From: Pseudoips prasinana
Taxonomy: Eukaryota; Arthropoda; Insecta; Lepidoptera; Nolidae
DNA length: 64,000 bases
Reading direction: 5' to 3'
Assembly (NCBI GenBank): GCA_951640165.1
Contig: OX621238.1
Coordinates: forward strand, 27,862,001-27,926,000
Position 1 is the stretch's first letter. Each line of letters begins with the position of its first letter. Of the stretch, positions 10,744 through 21,660 are shown in pieces. The notes beneath the pieces were generated by a model that saw nothing but the letters and a program-made list of their open reading frames with translations, ran no database searches and was not told where the DNA came from. Made by a program: the position numbers and the translations under genes.

Positions 10744-12060
10744 TGACGGTTGAACATTTTTTTATGAAGTGGGTACAGGTCAACGGCCAAGTCGCATAAC
10801 ATTAAATATAATAATAAAAAAATTGCAGTAAGGAACCTTAGACTTGGCTCAACTTTGTCTAGAGATTTCACTACTTTTTAGAGATAAACAAGCAGCTCCA
10901 TAGAGTTTTGGCAATTTTTTTACAGAATGTTTTTGGTGGGTTTTCACTTCTTTTTGCACAAAGCTGATTATTTTTACTGATAAATAGTAGTATTATGGTA
11001 ACTTTCATTTTATATTCATATTCAAAGCAGAGTCCCACTATGCAGAATAAGTTTTGCAAAGACAGTCGGTAGATACCGCTAATAGTTTGGGTGTGCTCTT
11101 ACGGTTTCTCATCAGGGTCACTAGGTAGTGCAGATCTTCATTCTTCCATGATACTAGTTTTGATAGTTTTTCCTCTATGTGGGCATTAAACTCTACCTCT
11201 GTACCAAATTTCAGCGCTCTAGGTCAATGAGAAGTACCAGTTCTATTTTGATAATCATGTGTCAGTGTCGAAAATGCGAAACTTTGCTTTCACTTAGCTT
11301 CGGAACTAAAGGATCTACCAACTTGAGATTTTAGATTTCATTTCTTAGCTTGCTAGATAAGGACAATTTCAGAGTTCTAGTCCCATTCAGAGGTCCTCAA
11401 ACAGGGGCCTAAAAATGCGGCGAAATGATTCAAAAAAGGATGGTACGGCAGTGTTGCTTCGCGCTCGACTTGGTGGGGGTACTGCCGTGCCCCCAGATAT
11501 TGAACAGGGTATCAGTGACGTCATTATTCTCTAAAATAATCAAGCATAAAATGAAATTTGACTCTGAATATACAGTGGCGGTAAACACACATCGGGCTGG
11601 ATACCCTTTGGTTCATAAGCTTGAGTCCCATCCGCAATAAAATTTATACTAATTCTTTTAAAGAGGCCTAATACTTATGTACTCATTTTTTGCAGAAATA
11701 ATTGTATATTATATACCAGTACAAGTTTTGATGTTAATAAACTGCCAACGAACTGATACATTGTTGAATGATTTATTATTATTTATGTTTAACGAAACTT
11801 TAAGCTGGTATACTTTTCTTGGAAAAGTCTTTATAAATACAAAAGTTGTAGTGAAAAACATTGCGGTAATGATTATGAAAGATTCACAAAGATTATAGAT
11901 AAATAAATTTAAGTGTACATTTTTTTGACACCGCTGTAGCTGCCGCGCGCCGCGGCCTTGCTAACCCTGACAAAACAAGTTTAATCCCAAGTCACTTGAT
12001 TTATTTTTAACCTGAATCATTATGTAGCCTGACTGTGGGAGTACCTCCTCTTATAGTAGG
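10744..12060. other. unassigned DNA
   Basis: No gene was recognised. The stretch at 11095-11400 has a repeat-like, moderately GC-balanced composition, but no second copy was found in the window. GGTACGGCAGTGTTGCTTCG near 11441 and the following complementary ACTGCCGTGCCCC (about 11479) form a small stem. Confidence 0.4.
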
Positions 12061-12602
12061 AGAGCTGGCACGCATTTTTGGGTAGGTATTTGAGGCAAGC
12101 TGAAAACTTATCCTATAACTCTTCAGACACACCCCAACACGGAACTGCAGACCTGGCAGGTGGGTAGCGGGTCTAAACCAACCTCTATATATTTTTTTTT
12201 TTAAACCAAATAATGTATTTGAGGCAAGCTGAAATTTTGATATGTTGTAGTTTAATGTTTATACAATACAAAAAAAAAGACAGGCGATTCTGTCGGGTCT
12301 TTAGCACTGCCAGGCGTGTCCAAAAATATTTTGCTTAAAATCGAAAAAATGTATTTGAGGCAACTTGAAATTTTGACAGAATGTTATTTATGTATTGTAT
12401 AAACATTAAACTACAACATATCAAAATTTCAGCTTGGATCAAATAAATTTTTTGGATAAAAAAAATTCAAAAATTTGGGGGTTGGTTTAGACCCGCTACC
12501 CGCCAGCCAGGTCTGCAGTTCCGTGTTTGGGTGTGTCTGAAGAGCTATAGGACAAGTTTTCAGCTTGCCTCAAATACCTACCCAAAAATGCGTGCCAGCT
12601 CT
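12061..12602. mobile_element. 542-bp fold-back element
   Basis: Almost the entire segment is a palindrome. The outer arms run from AGAGCTGGCACGCATTTTTG at 12061 for about 120 bp and are matched in reverse up to 12602. Inside, a second pair carries GATATGTTGTAGTTTAATG at about 12239 and its complement at about 12405. The phrase TTTGAGGCAA recurs at the start of each arm section. There is no open frame. It fits a non-autonomous fold-back DNA transposon; no clean target duplication was seen. Confidence 0.75.
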
Positions 12603-13491
12603 TGGACTATTAACACTATACACTCCAGCATTAATGTGGTACTGGGTGAGATAGCCAAAGCTCTTCTGGAAGGGACAAAGGGTCGGCAACACGTGGGTAT
12701 CATAAGGCTATTTGTGTACCACCATTTAGATTTTTTATCCTGGTTGTAAATAGGCTAGTAAAGTTAAAATTATGAATTCAAAAAGAATGCTTTGAACGAT
12801 GTGACAGATTATCAACAACAAAAGAGATTATAGTGAGTGATATCCCAAATAAATTGATTCTATCTTATTCTATATAGCATCTTTCAGTTATAAAATGGAA
12901 AATGAAGTATCTTGTGATATACGAAGGATAAGCCACTTAATTGGTTAGACGATATCATATCAATGTGAAAAGTTCACACGAAGAATTTTACTGTTGATTA
13001 ATATTCTAACGCGGTAGTTTAATCCAAACATTTAGCCTAGCTAATTATAACACAAACACTTGTAGTGATAGTGTTATCCAATTATGATTAAGCCGATACC
13101 CCAACCAAACGTTTTTACATACAATTTTTCCGCATACGCATTAAAATCAAACATTATTCTTTTTGTTAATGGTTAGATGCGCTAATGACCAGTTGCCGGC
13201 ACGGAAGTGTTAGTAAGAAAATATACGGTAATAAGGATAAGGATAATAAGGCAATCAACTCCGAGATCCGCCACCAGACTATAGGTGCTAATGGCTAAAG
13301 TTTTTGATAATTTAATTATGTATCAGTTAGTGTATATAACTAACTAATCAATCAACCTTAAAATAAACTCCTGTTCAGAAATGAGAGTATATTATACGGA
13401 ACAAAGAGGTAGCCCAACTAATCAATGCCATGGACAACGGATATAAATACTTACGTTTTTTTTTTCGCAAATGTACACATACGATATATAG
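12603..13491. other. unassigned DNA, possible LINE trace
   Basis: AAAGGGTCGGCAACACGTG near 12677 resembles the LINE 3' fragment at 37100 but is too decayed to call. The remainder is unassigned. Confidence 0.35.
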
Positions 13492-13620
13492 AAAACACCC
13501 ATACCAAGACAATACATTCATTAACACACATATTTGTCTCGTGCAAGGATCGATCCCACAACCTTTAGATCAGAAGGCAAAGTCACTAAAAATTTAGTCA
13601 CGGTGGCCATCTTTAGAAAT
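13492..13620 (-). repeat. degraded tRNA-derived SINE
   Basis: In reverse, GGATCGATCCCACAACC reads as a B box and the flanking CACACATATTTGTCTCGTGC resembles the body after the head of family A. The tail is missing. Confidence 0.4.
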
Positions 13621-14032
13621 ACTAAATAAATGACGAGAAAAACTACGCTCACTACACTACACTCACGCACACTGGGACGGATGCGCCTTAACATTATTAA
13701 TTACATTATAAGCGTAATTATCAATAATTAATTAATAAGGTTCACTCGTACTTAACCTAATTAGTTAATATCAAAGGAAATGCCTGTACATACTGTTCGT
13801 GCCGTTCTTCAAGCGTGTGAGGTTAAGTATCTAAACGCGCGGTCCGTCCATACATCCATAGACATTCAATTAGCTAAAGTTATACCTAAGTGAATGTCTC
13901 GTCTCTGATCATTTATTTAAACCTCTTTGATCATTACTCCAACTGTTTTCAAAAAGAAGGAGGTTAACAATACACCTTAGTTTTTTTATAACTTATGTGT
14001 CAACCGATTTTGATAATACTTTCTGTAAAGTA

Positions 14033-14168
14033 CAGACGCCAGCACATTAAGCTACACCAATCTGTCAAATTTCCATAATTGAAAGTGAACCTTATGCTTA
14101 TGATATAAAGTTGAAAATCTATAAAACAAAATTAGACAGATTGGGATAGCTAGATGTTCTGGCGTCTG
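14033..14168 (+). mobile_element. TA-flanked MITE, copy 2
   Basis: CAGACGCCAGCACATTAAGC at the start and TAGATGTTCTGGCGTCTG at the end are inverted, with TA at 14031-14032 and 14169-14170. The centre GAAAGTGAACCTTATGCT is shared with copies 3-6. Confidence 0.85.
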
Positions 14169-14231
14169 TACCATATAAAGAAAAACGTTGAAAACCGTTC
14201 TGTTTTTAAAATGCGTACAATGCACGTATTA

Positions 14232-14485
14232 GGCTGATTTCAGGGTGGCGCGCGCGGCACGCGGCGGAGGCCAGCGCGTCTCAACAGCGGCGCGTGCGAG
14301 ACGCGTCACTCTGAAACGCTAGCTGCCAGTAGAGGAGCTCGGGCAGCGCTGGCCGACGAAACGGCGCGCGTGTCACCGGCGGCGCGTTTGAACTGCGTGA
14401 CTATGAAACGCAACTACTATCTAGTGTAATTGTAAGTGCGCGCAATTGGACGGCGCCGCTCGCCGGCGCAACTCTGAAATCAGCG
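14232..14485. mobile_element. GC-rich MITE with TTA duplication
   Basis: The ends GGCTGATTTCAGGGTGGCGC and the complement of CGCTGATTTCAGAGTTGCGC are inverted repeats. TTA lies directly outside both ends (14229-14231 and 14486-14488). Ends plus a three-base TWA target point to PIF/Harbinger. The interior is unusually GC-rich for this window and has no frame. Confidence 0.7.
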
Positions 14486-14488
14486 TTA

Positions 14489-15130
14489 GTACGCAGTTTT
14501 AGTGGTTTAATATAATATGTAGGCCCTATGCAAGCTATATTAGAGAGAGTTGAAATGACATTAAATTAGTTTAGTCGTGTAAAAGACAGTATTGCCAGCC
14601 CTATCTACTTTTGTCATCCTGTCTAAGCCCGGTATAAAAAGATCTTATTATATTCAATTACAACTGTAGTAAAATTTAATAACAAATAGTTAAATTGAGT
14701 GAGTTGAAAAATAAAATACTCCATACGAAATATTACGAAACATTGATAAATAAAATAACAATAAATCACAAACAATACAGTTCAATTACACAAAATAAAA
14801 AACGAGGGTTGTTTATACCAAACTACTTAAGTTGAACTTCTTTACCTCGATGCTACGGTGACCGCTTAATAGGTGGTCCGTATACTTGTTTTGTGTCTAG
14901 AGCGTCCATAGGCTACGGTGACCGCTTATTCAACAAAGGTGAAATCAAATTTACAATTTTCATTCACGAAATCTCGCTCTCTCTCTTTATATCTTCAGTA
15001 ACTTATATCTCCCTCTCAACTTCCATTAGCCTCGCCCGATCACACTTTTCGTAACGCATTCACCAGCTTCCACGAAGTCAAGCGTGCGTACATAAGTTTT
15101 ACTTCAATAAATTAATGCAAATTCTAATAA
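14489..15130. other. unassigned DNA with LINE 3'-end traces
   Basis: GCTACGGTGACCGCTTA occurs twice (about 14852 and 14913). The same phrase, slightly changed, occurs in the LINE fragment near 37172, so this is probably a decayed LINE 3' end. The rest is unassigned. Confidence 0.4.
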
Positions 15131-15365
15131 TAATAATATCCTGGGACATTACACACACTACTGCCATCTGATCACAAACTAAGCAGAGCTTGTACTATGG
15201 AAACCAGATAACTGATATGTTACATATACTACTTTTCTTTTGTAAATACATACTTATATAGATAATTACACCCAGACTCAGGACAAACAGACATGTTCAT
15301 GCACACAAATAGACGACCTCCGGCGTGAAAAGCAAGGATTTGCCAACCACGCCAATACGTCAATC
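15131..15365 (-). mobile_element. SINE family C, minus strand
   Basis: In reverse it ends with an (ATT)n tail. CAAACTAAGCAGAGCTTGTA and CCAGATAACTGATATGTTAC recur at 59200-59370 and 61921-62045 and resemble the family A body. The head is decayed. Confidence 0.6.
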
Positions 15366-15717
15366 AAACAGGGTTAAAAACAAATCAGGTAAGAGCTTTG
15401 AGCCATATTGCTTCTATTCATCATATGGGTTGCCTTTCCTATTTCGATTGTGGTCGGCTTCCAGTTTAATTCATTGCGGTTAGTTGCTAGAATTATGCGA
15501 GCAATTGCCAATTGACCTTGTTACCTAAATCTATCTAGGTCAGCTAGCTAGCTATTCTGTAAGCATCCAACTAGATTGTGAAATCTTACACGAGTGATCT
15601 CACTCATCTCACTCGCTTAACTTTCAAGTAATCACATATAAACTTTGTTAATATTCCGCAAGCATTAGAGGATCTGAATTAGATTTGTCATCGCGGACGG
15701 TATAACAATATTTATTT

Positions 15718-16015
15718 GACTCTCTCGTTGGTCTAGCGGTAGCGGGTTCACCCGCAGATAACGAGGTCCTGGGTTCAAATCACGAGTCAGGCCAAAAGTG
15801 ATTTTGGGACTTTTCTTTAAGAAGAAAAATTTCTCAACATCAGCCCGAAGTCTGTGAGTTGGCGGTATTGTGGTGCCTTGGAGAGCACGTAAAGCCATCG
15901 GTCCTGTGCCTGTGCTCTATCCGGTCGTGTCGCTAGGCGTCCCATCTGATCATGAGAGTGATGGAATAGAAAGTGCTCCTATGTTTGCGCACACACTTGA
16001 GCATTATGATAATGG
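15718..16015 (+). mobile_element. tRNA-derived SINE, family B (best copy)
   Basis: The head has A-box-like CGTTGGTCTAGCGGTAGC and B-box-like GGTTCAAATCACG, then a body containing CAGCCCGAAGTCTG, GGAGAGCACGTAAAGCC and TTTGCGCACACAC. Minus-strand copies lie at 9363, 9738 and 35495. It is not a tRNA gene, because the acceptor stem does not close and the body follows directly. Confidence 0.75.
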
Positions 16016-16149
16016 CTAATCTCTCTTGAGACTGGCTGCCGTGGTCGAAACTCGGCTAGGAGGACGTTATTGTAGTATAGATGTTTTATTACTACTGATA
16101 ATTATTTTTAAAACGGATTTTTTATGTTATTTTATTTTATCATTTATGC

Positions 16150-16467
16150 TCGGAGTTTCCCCGCGAGATTGAATCAGAAATGTCTAAATGCGCAGACGAA
16201 CCAAAGTCACCGACATAGCCCGAAGAATTGTCAAGTGGGCGGGGCACATATGTAGCTCGTAGAACCGACGGCCGTTAGGGCCGAAAGGTTCCCCAGTTGC
16301 GACCACGAACCGGAAGGCGCAGCGTGGGCAGACCTCCTACAAGATGATCTTGTGCGAGACGTTGAAGCGCTGGATGCGAATAGCGCAAGACCGGCAATGG
16401 TAGAGATCTTTGGGTGAGGCCTTTGTGTAGCAGTGGACATCTTTCGGCTGCGATGATGATGATGATT
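16150..16467 (+). mobile_element. 5'-truncated RTE LINE, 3' end
   Basis: It matches the full-length RTE from about 45118 to the end, with substitutions and small deletions that destroy the frame. It ends CATCTTTCGGCTGCGATGAT in a short GAT tail. Confidence 0.8.
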
Positions 16468-16528
16468 AATTTTTTATATGAGTACAGTACATTTAAAGTG
16501 AGTGTTATGTTCGAATACATAAAAAAGT

Positions 16529-16584
16529 TTATTTAGGTTGATGATATTTAAGAATAGTCGTCCTAAAATATTATCAACCTAAAT
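16529..16584. repeat. hairpin with 12-bp perfect arm core
   Basis: ATTTAGGTTGAT and ATCAACCTAAAT are complementary, with partial pairing continuing inward. No copies were seen elsewhere. Confidence 0.5.
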
Positions 16585-17682
16585 ATTTTGTGTCGCTTTG
16601 TTGTATACTGATTTGAAAAATGTACAACCAACTTATTTTTTTAAGAATACCACTATAACAAATTACAAAAAGTAAAAATTAGAATCTTGACTAATGCCAA
16701 TAAATCATGCCAACCGGCCTCAGCTATCTTGATTGAGATAGTTTTTACCTATGTGGTCAAAAGGGGAAAAGAGTTTGACGGTTAGGATCTCAATGTTGAC
16801 CATTAATTGAAATTACGACCATCGATATCATTTGCTCAAACAAAACTCCACATAAAAAAAACATTTTTTTGTCAACAAATACTATTCCAACACTTGTTCT
16901 GCATGGCATTTCCACAAAGGGCTATAATATCCTAGATATATCATACATATGAAAGCACCGGCAGCCATTAACATCACCGCAAATTATTTAGGTTTTAAAA
17001 TAAATACGAAACTTTTTCCATTGTAAGAGGGCTCAGGATAGAGTTACCAGATAGCGTGATTTTTTGGACACAGGGTTAACACTGTTAAATTGGGCCACAG
17101 TGCATTTCACAAACATTTTACCGCACACTATTAATATTATAGTATAGTATTTCCAACTAAAAACACTACAGAATAGCGGCTCCTCTGGTGTGGCGAGTCT
17201 CTTAGCTGCTGTGATCACTTGTTCGTTTGCCTTTGTAGCATATAAAAAAAAATGTATAACATAGTTGATATTGCCGTTTCGTTAACATTGGTCAATTTAA
17301 TATTTAATTATTTAATGTCCATATTAAAGTAGAATTAAAATTGTTTGTGCTTAGACGCTTACACATTTTTCTGTTATTAATTTAAGTAAACACCGATTAA
17401 TGTATGTAAATGGTTCGTCATTTGTAAGTTGAAGTTATGGCAAATACGTTTCAGTGTAAGAGCCGTCGTCAAGCAGAATTCAATATGTCTTGCTTTGTTA
17501 GCAAAGCAATTTTTAGAAGCACATTAATTTTTAATGCCGTTTACAATTTGCCTTGTAGGCTTCTACTACTTAACCAGACCATTGAAAACACTGAATGCAA
17601 ATTATACTGTTTTGACAATAGAAAGTCCCTTCTAAATAGTAGATATTTGGAGTAAAATGGTGTTTACTGATGCACGGTAAAA
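16585..17682. other. unassigned AT-rich DNA
   Basis: No gene or shared repeat was recognised. A 72-codon open frame at 17437-17655 shows no family resemblance and I treat it as chance. Confidence 0.45.
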
Positions 17683-17775
17683 TTCAACGGCTTCCAGCTA
17701 CCATCACAAGATCATCGGTCTATCTTGTAGGGAGCATGCCCACGCTGCATTTTCCGGTTTGTGGTCGCCACTTGA
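17683..17775 (-). repeat. RTE LINE fragment
   Basis: In reverse it matches the RTE segment with GACCACGAACCGG...GTGGGCA near 45270-45350, without the 3' tail. GTAGGGAGCATGCCCACGCT is the clearest stretch. Confidence 0.65.
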
Positions 17776-18614
17776 GAAGTTTTTAGTTAAAAATAGCTAA
17801 GATAAATTTAATAAATATATGATATGAATTTCATGATACAATTACTACTCTATTATATTTTTGTATCTGGTAGCCCTGGCTCAGAGGGTTCTATAATAAG
17901 CGGAACGGAAGCTCAAACGAGCCGTACAGCGGATGCAATATAAAATGACACATGCAAAACCAGCTTACAGATATTGTTGGCAATAGGAAAACATGGTTGT
18001 ATTACTCTGTGTGTTTGAAATCGTTCATATTAATTTGTAGTATACGGTCACTATCGTTGGAATCTAAGTTGTGCCACAATTTTATAAATAAATTACGAAG
18101 TTTTTTGAATTACGTATTATGAATTTGCAAGGTATTGCAATTGTCATCAAATCGATTTTAATGTCAATAGCGTGTTCTCGATTGGAAAGATAACTACAAA
18201 ATTATATTTTTAATGTTAATAGGTGATGCAATATTAGTGAAATGAATAATCGCCAAAACAATACTGTGTATTTCAATTCCACCTATTTCTCCAAACTTTA
18301 ACATAGACGATTATATACACACATCAACAAAGTCTAGGGATACGTTATTTTGAAATCAAACATGGCTTTATTGTTTAAAACCTATTTAGTTTCCTTAAAA
18401 AGTTTATTTACAGATTTAAACCTTGTCTATTCTTTATTCAAAATTTAAAAATTAAAATGAGAAACAAATGAAAACACGCAAAGCACAGCGCAATCTTGAG
18501 TTGTATCTAATTTCAAGAAGTTGCATTAAAAATTTTTTTGCGTGTTAATTGAAGAAAACCTGATAAATTGTTTTATTTTCTTTTCTCAATTGGTTGTGTA
18601 AGCTTTTTAGCGTC
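17776..18614. other. unassigned DNA upstream of the transposase
   Basis: I looked here for terminal inverted repeats of the transposase gene and did not find a pair matching the downstream flank. The sequence is strongly AT-rich. Confidence 0.4.
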
Positions 18615-19640
18615 ATGCCACGCCATCATTTGAGTCGAGATGAAATGTTACGGGCAGTTGGCATGTTACAAAACGGTGCTATTCAACGCGCCGTTGCTGA
18701 GTCTCTGGGCACAAGCCAAAATGTGGTATCCAGGCTGTGGTCACGTTATCGCGCTACTGGAGATGTGGCAGAACGGCACACAGGTAGATATCGTGTTACC
18801 ACTCAGAGACAGGATCGATTTCTCCAAATGACCGCCAGAAGACTACCCAATATCACAGCGATGCAACTAGTGCAAAGGCTCCAGGAGGGTCAGCAGCTGC
18901 TGGTGAGCGACCAAACCGTGCGAAGGAGGCTGCATGAAGTTGGTCTTCATGCTCGCAGACCGCTACGAGTCCCAGCGCTGCGACGTGGCAATCGCGGTAG
19001 GCGACTTTTATGGGCTCAAGAACATTTGACATGGAGTGATCAACAATGGTCATTGGTGCTGTTCACTGATGAGTCCCGCTATGGATTTCATCCAGATTCG
19101 AGACGAACACGCGTTTGGAGAACTCCAGGCAGGGTCAGCCGTCTCCGACATCCACAGGAGGTCCACTCTTACCAAGGCGGGACAATTATGGTGTGGGCAG
19201 GAATACGAATCGGCGGACGAACCCAACTCATTTGGATTCAGGGCAGCATGACTGCCCATAGATACCGTGAGGAGGTAGTAGAACGTGTCATTGTCCCGCT
19301 CAGGGCCCTAACGGGGCAAGAATTTCAGCTCATGCATGACAATGCACCTTCCCATACAGCGCGGCTGGTGAGGGCCGCCCTTCGAGAACACGATGTTCAG
19401 GTATTAGATTGGCCTCCACAGTCGCCAGACTTAAACCCAATTGAACACGCCTGGGACATGTTACAGCGAAGAGCATTGAGGGATTTTCCGCCCAACTTGA
19501 CAACAGAAGAACAACTTTTCGAACATTTAAAAAGAACTTGGGACTGCATACCCCAGCAAGACATTGACACCTTAATTTTAAGTATGGAAAATCGTTGCCG
19601 CTGTGTGATTAATGTTAGAGGAGGAAATACCGATTACTGA
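18615..19640 (+). CDS. Tc1/mariner-type DD34E transposase
   Basis: This intact 341-residue protein would cut and paste its own element at TA sites. ATG at 18615 is the first in frame. Residues about 5-60 form a helix-turn-helix (a paired-like DNA-binding domain). A basic patch, RRGNRGRR, lies at about 123-130. The catalytic triad is complete: D152 in FTDES, D242 in HDNAPSHT and E277 in SPDLNPIEHAW. There are 34 residues between the last two, hence DD34E. The length is normal for the family. The gene is clearly less AT-rich than its flanks. I could not find terminal inverted repeats or a TA duplication around it, so either the ends are decayed or the frame has outlived its element. Neighbouring TA-flanked MITEs have different ends as far as I can see, so no link to them is shown. 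The family call is firm; activity is unknown. Confidence 0.93.
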   Translation: MPRHHLSRDEMLRAVGMLQNGAIQRAVAESLGTSQNVVSRLWSRYRATGDVAERHTGRYRVTTQRQDRFLQMTARRLPNITAMQLVQRLQEGQQLLVSDQTVRRRLHEVGLHARRPLRVPALRRGNRGRRLLWAQEHLTWSDQQWSLVLFTDESRYGFHPDSRRTRVWRTPGRVSRLRHPQEVHSYQGGTIMVWAGIRIGGRTQLIWIQGSMTAHRYREEVVERVIVPLRALTGQEFQLMHDNAPSHTARLVRAALREHDVQVLDWPPQSPDLNPIEHAWDMLQRRALRDFPPNLTTEEQLFEHLKRTWDCIPQQDIDTLILSMENRCRCVINVRGGNTDY

Positions 19641-20273
19641 TTATCAGATTTGGTAAGATTTTTATTCATTTAATTCGATTGAATAATTTTATAAGAATAA
19701 AATGTTTTTGTTCACTCAGTAATTTTCTATGGCTTAATTAATTTAAGACTTTTATTAATTAGAAAAACAAAATCGCATCGTGTTGTTAATGTTTAAATAT
19801 CGGCCATGAAATTATCTTTAATTCTTCCATTTACAGTCATAACAAAATGTTTATAGTTTTCTAGATAATCAATGAAATGTTCAATATCCCTAGATTGTGT
19901 TGATGTGTGTATATATGTATTTGCTCTTGGAACATACCAGCTTATGCAGGCAAGGTATAGAAAAATAAAAATTCGCCACAATTGAAGATGAAATACTAGT
20001 TTTCTGGTTTCTGTAAACAAGTTGTAGGTAAATGCTCAGTAGACTGTTGTGCCCATGTGATGACTATTGCCTTGTATTTATGGTGTGAATGTTATGAAGA
20101 CATTACGGCATCAACGCCGTTAGCCTTCATTTATATTTAAAAAAAACTAAAATATAGAAGAATTTAGGTTTATAAGCATTATTTACATTAAAAAACAAAT
20201 TAATAAAAATTAAATGCTCATAACACGTTTTACCGAAAAATACTTAGAATTGTTTTAGTTTAATCGTGTACTG
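19641..20273. other. unassigned DNA downstream of the transposase
   Basis: AT-rich sequence. It was searched by eye for an inverted match to the upstream flank and none was found. Confidence 0.4.
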
Positions 20274-20408
20274 TAGACGCCAGCACATCAACTTACCCCA
20301 ATCTATCAAATTTCCCCAATTGAAAGTTACCCTTATGCTTTGTTTGTGTAGTTGAAAATCTATAAAAGAAATTTGACAGATTGGGGTAGCTGAATGTGCT
20401 GGCGTCTG
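20274..20408 (+). mobile_element. TA-flanked MITE, copy 3
   Basis: The arms AGACGCCAGCACATCAACTT and AGCTGAATGTGCTGGCGTCT are inverted. The left end has a changed terminal base (T for C) and the left TA has become TG; TA follows at 20409-20410. Confidence 0.85.
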
Positions 20409-20410
20409 TA

Positions 20411-20693
20411 CATTATTTTTACTTAGATGTTCATACTTCAACCATCCATTTTCATAGTACCCGGAAAACTACGTCGAAAATCAACAAGTCAACCATAAAA
20501 CCAGCCGTTTTAAACTTGGTCTAATCATATTCACAAGTCCCTTACTTGGGTAAGGAAATTATGAGAAGAAATATTTATTTTATTTATGCTACAACTATTG
20601 GCCGCAGTTATATAACTGCATATGCAGTGGTACGTACATAATTTGTAGTGTTTGAGCGAGGCTGAAAAGCCTGGAATTTATTGCTTGTACGAT
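20411..20693. other. unassigned DNA
   Basis: Nothing was recognised. Confidence 0.4.
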
Positions 20694-21097
20694 ATTTTTG
20701 ATAAGGCAGGGCGAATACCACACAAGCCACACCCGCAAAAAATGAAATGGTTTAGTTAGACTCACATCGACTAAACACAACCTGCCGTGGACTTATCTTA
20801 TCGCCTGAGGAGGGGGAGCCAGGGAACTCGGATACGCTGTTCCGGCGCCCCTCTTGTGCGCCATGTCAAGGATGGTAGGGACACGTGCCCTGGGAGGGCT
20901 CTGGGTTGCCCGAATTGTCGAATCCTGCCAGCATAGCACAGCGCCCGCGTCACAAACAGATCACTTGCACGTGGCAGCAGTAGAGGATACTTCTCTTACT
21001 GCCACTGCAGCCCTGAAAGGGGCTTGGGCTACCAGCTGCGAGCGGGATCTGGAGCGAGCTCTCGCCCGCAGACGGAGGAAGCATAAATACTTTTAGT
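20694..21097 (+). repeat. dispersed repeat J with coding-like segment
   Basis: TTTGATAAGGCAGGGCGAAT through CCTGCCGTGGACTT and the following CGCCTGAGGAGGGG match, in reverse, the segment at 63838-64000. From 20809 to the stop at 21096 there is a GC-rich open stretch rich in Ala, Arg and Leu that ends in a basic tail. It has no ATG near its start and no family I recognise. It may be the end of a LINE frame. It is not a host gene on present evidence. Confidence 0.5.
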
Positions 21098-21429
21098 GTG
21101 GTTTCATATAAAATTTGTTCAAACCGCTTATTTTAAATAAACTTGAAGTGGTTTCTATGGTATTTAAACAGTAATATTATTTTATTGTAACGTTGCACCC
21201 TAAAAAAGAAAGTGGAAATCCCATTCAATATATTTAGCACGTAGTTCTTGAATGAACCAACCAATTTTCTGAAGTAAATATTGAAAAAATCAAGAAGTAA
21301 ATAACTACTTAAAGATGTAAATACATCAAGAAAATTTATAGAATTCTTCATGCCAATAATATATCATCGTAGGTATATGCCAACATATGTAGTTCTTTAA
21401 TACGGTAGCTTTTGATGACTGCGATGCGG
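21098..21429. other. unassigned AT-rich DNA
   Basis: Nothing was recognised. Confidence 0.4.
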
Positions 21430-21660
21430 GTAGTACGATGTGACTTTGTACTAGCGCGGCGGGGCCGCGGGAGCACGTCGGGGCACGTTGATTTGATACA
21501 TTGTTTAGGAAACGGTCGCCGGGGGCAGTCACTCAGTGAATCCATATCTGTCCGTGTTTTGTGTTGAAAAGTGAAATGTAGTTACTATTAGCAATGTGAC
21601 TGCGGAGACGTTTTTTAGATGTTGAGGCGTATCTCGCCCTCGTAGTAATTAAGAAGATGC
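21430..21660 (+). promoter_or_regulatory. possible CpG-rich promoter region
   Basis: A GC- and CpG-rich island (about 21450-21525, with GCGGCGGGGCCGCGGGAGC) is followed by CACTCAGTGA, which contains the insect initiator core TCAGT at about 21533. No coding exon or clear splice donor could be tied to it, so it could equally be a repeat remnant. Confidence 0.2.

Noticed and set aside
10598..10783. Open frame encoding a run of histidines
   Set aside because: It is the antisense reading of the (GAT)n tail of a truncated RTE copy.
11935..11975. GC-rich CCGCGCGCCGCGGCC patch as a promoter
   Set aside because: It is only about 20 bp long, isolated, and has no initiator or downstream exon.
20244..20441. 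Similar small proteins encoded at 20244-20441, 36200-36403 and 46337-46525 (minus strand)
   Set aside because: The shared peptide is the translation of the TA-flanked MITE. It is not a gene family.
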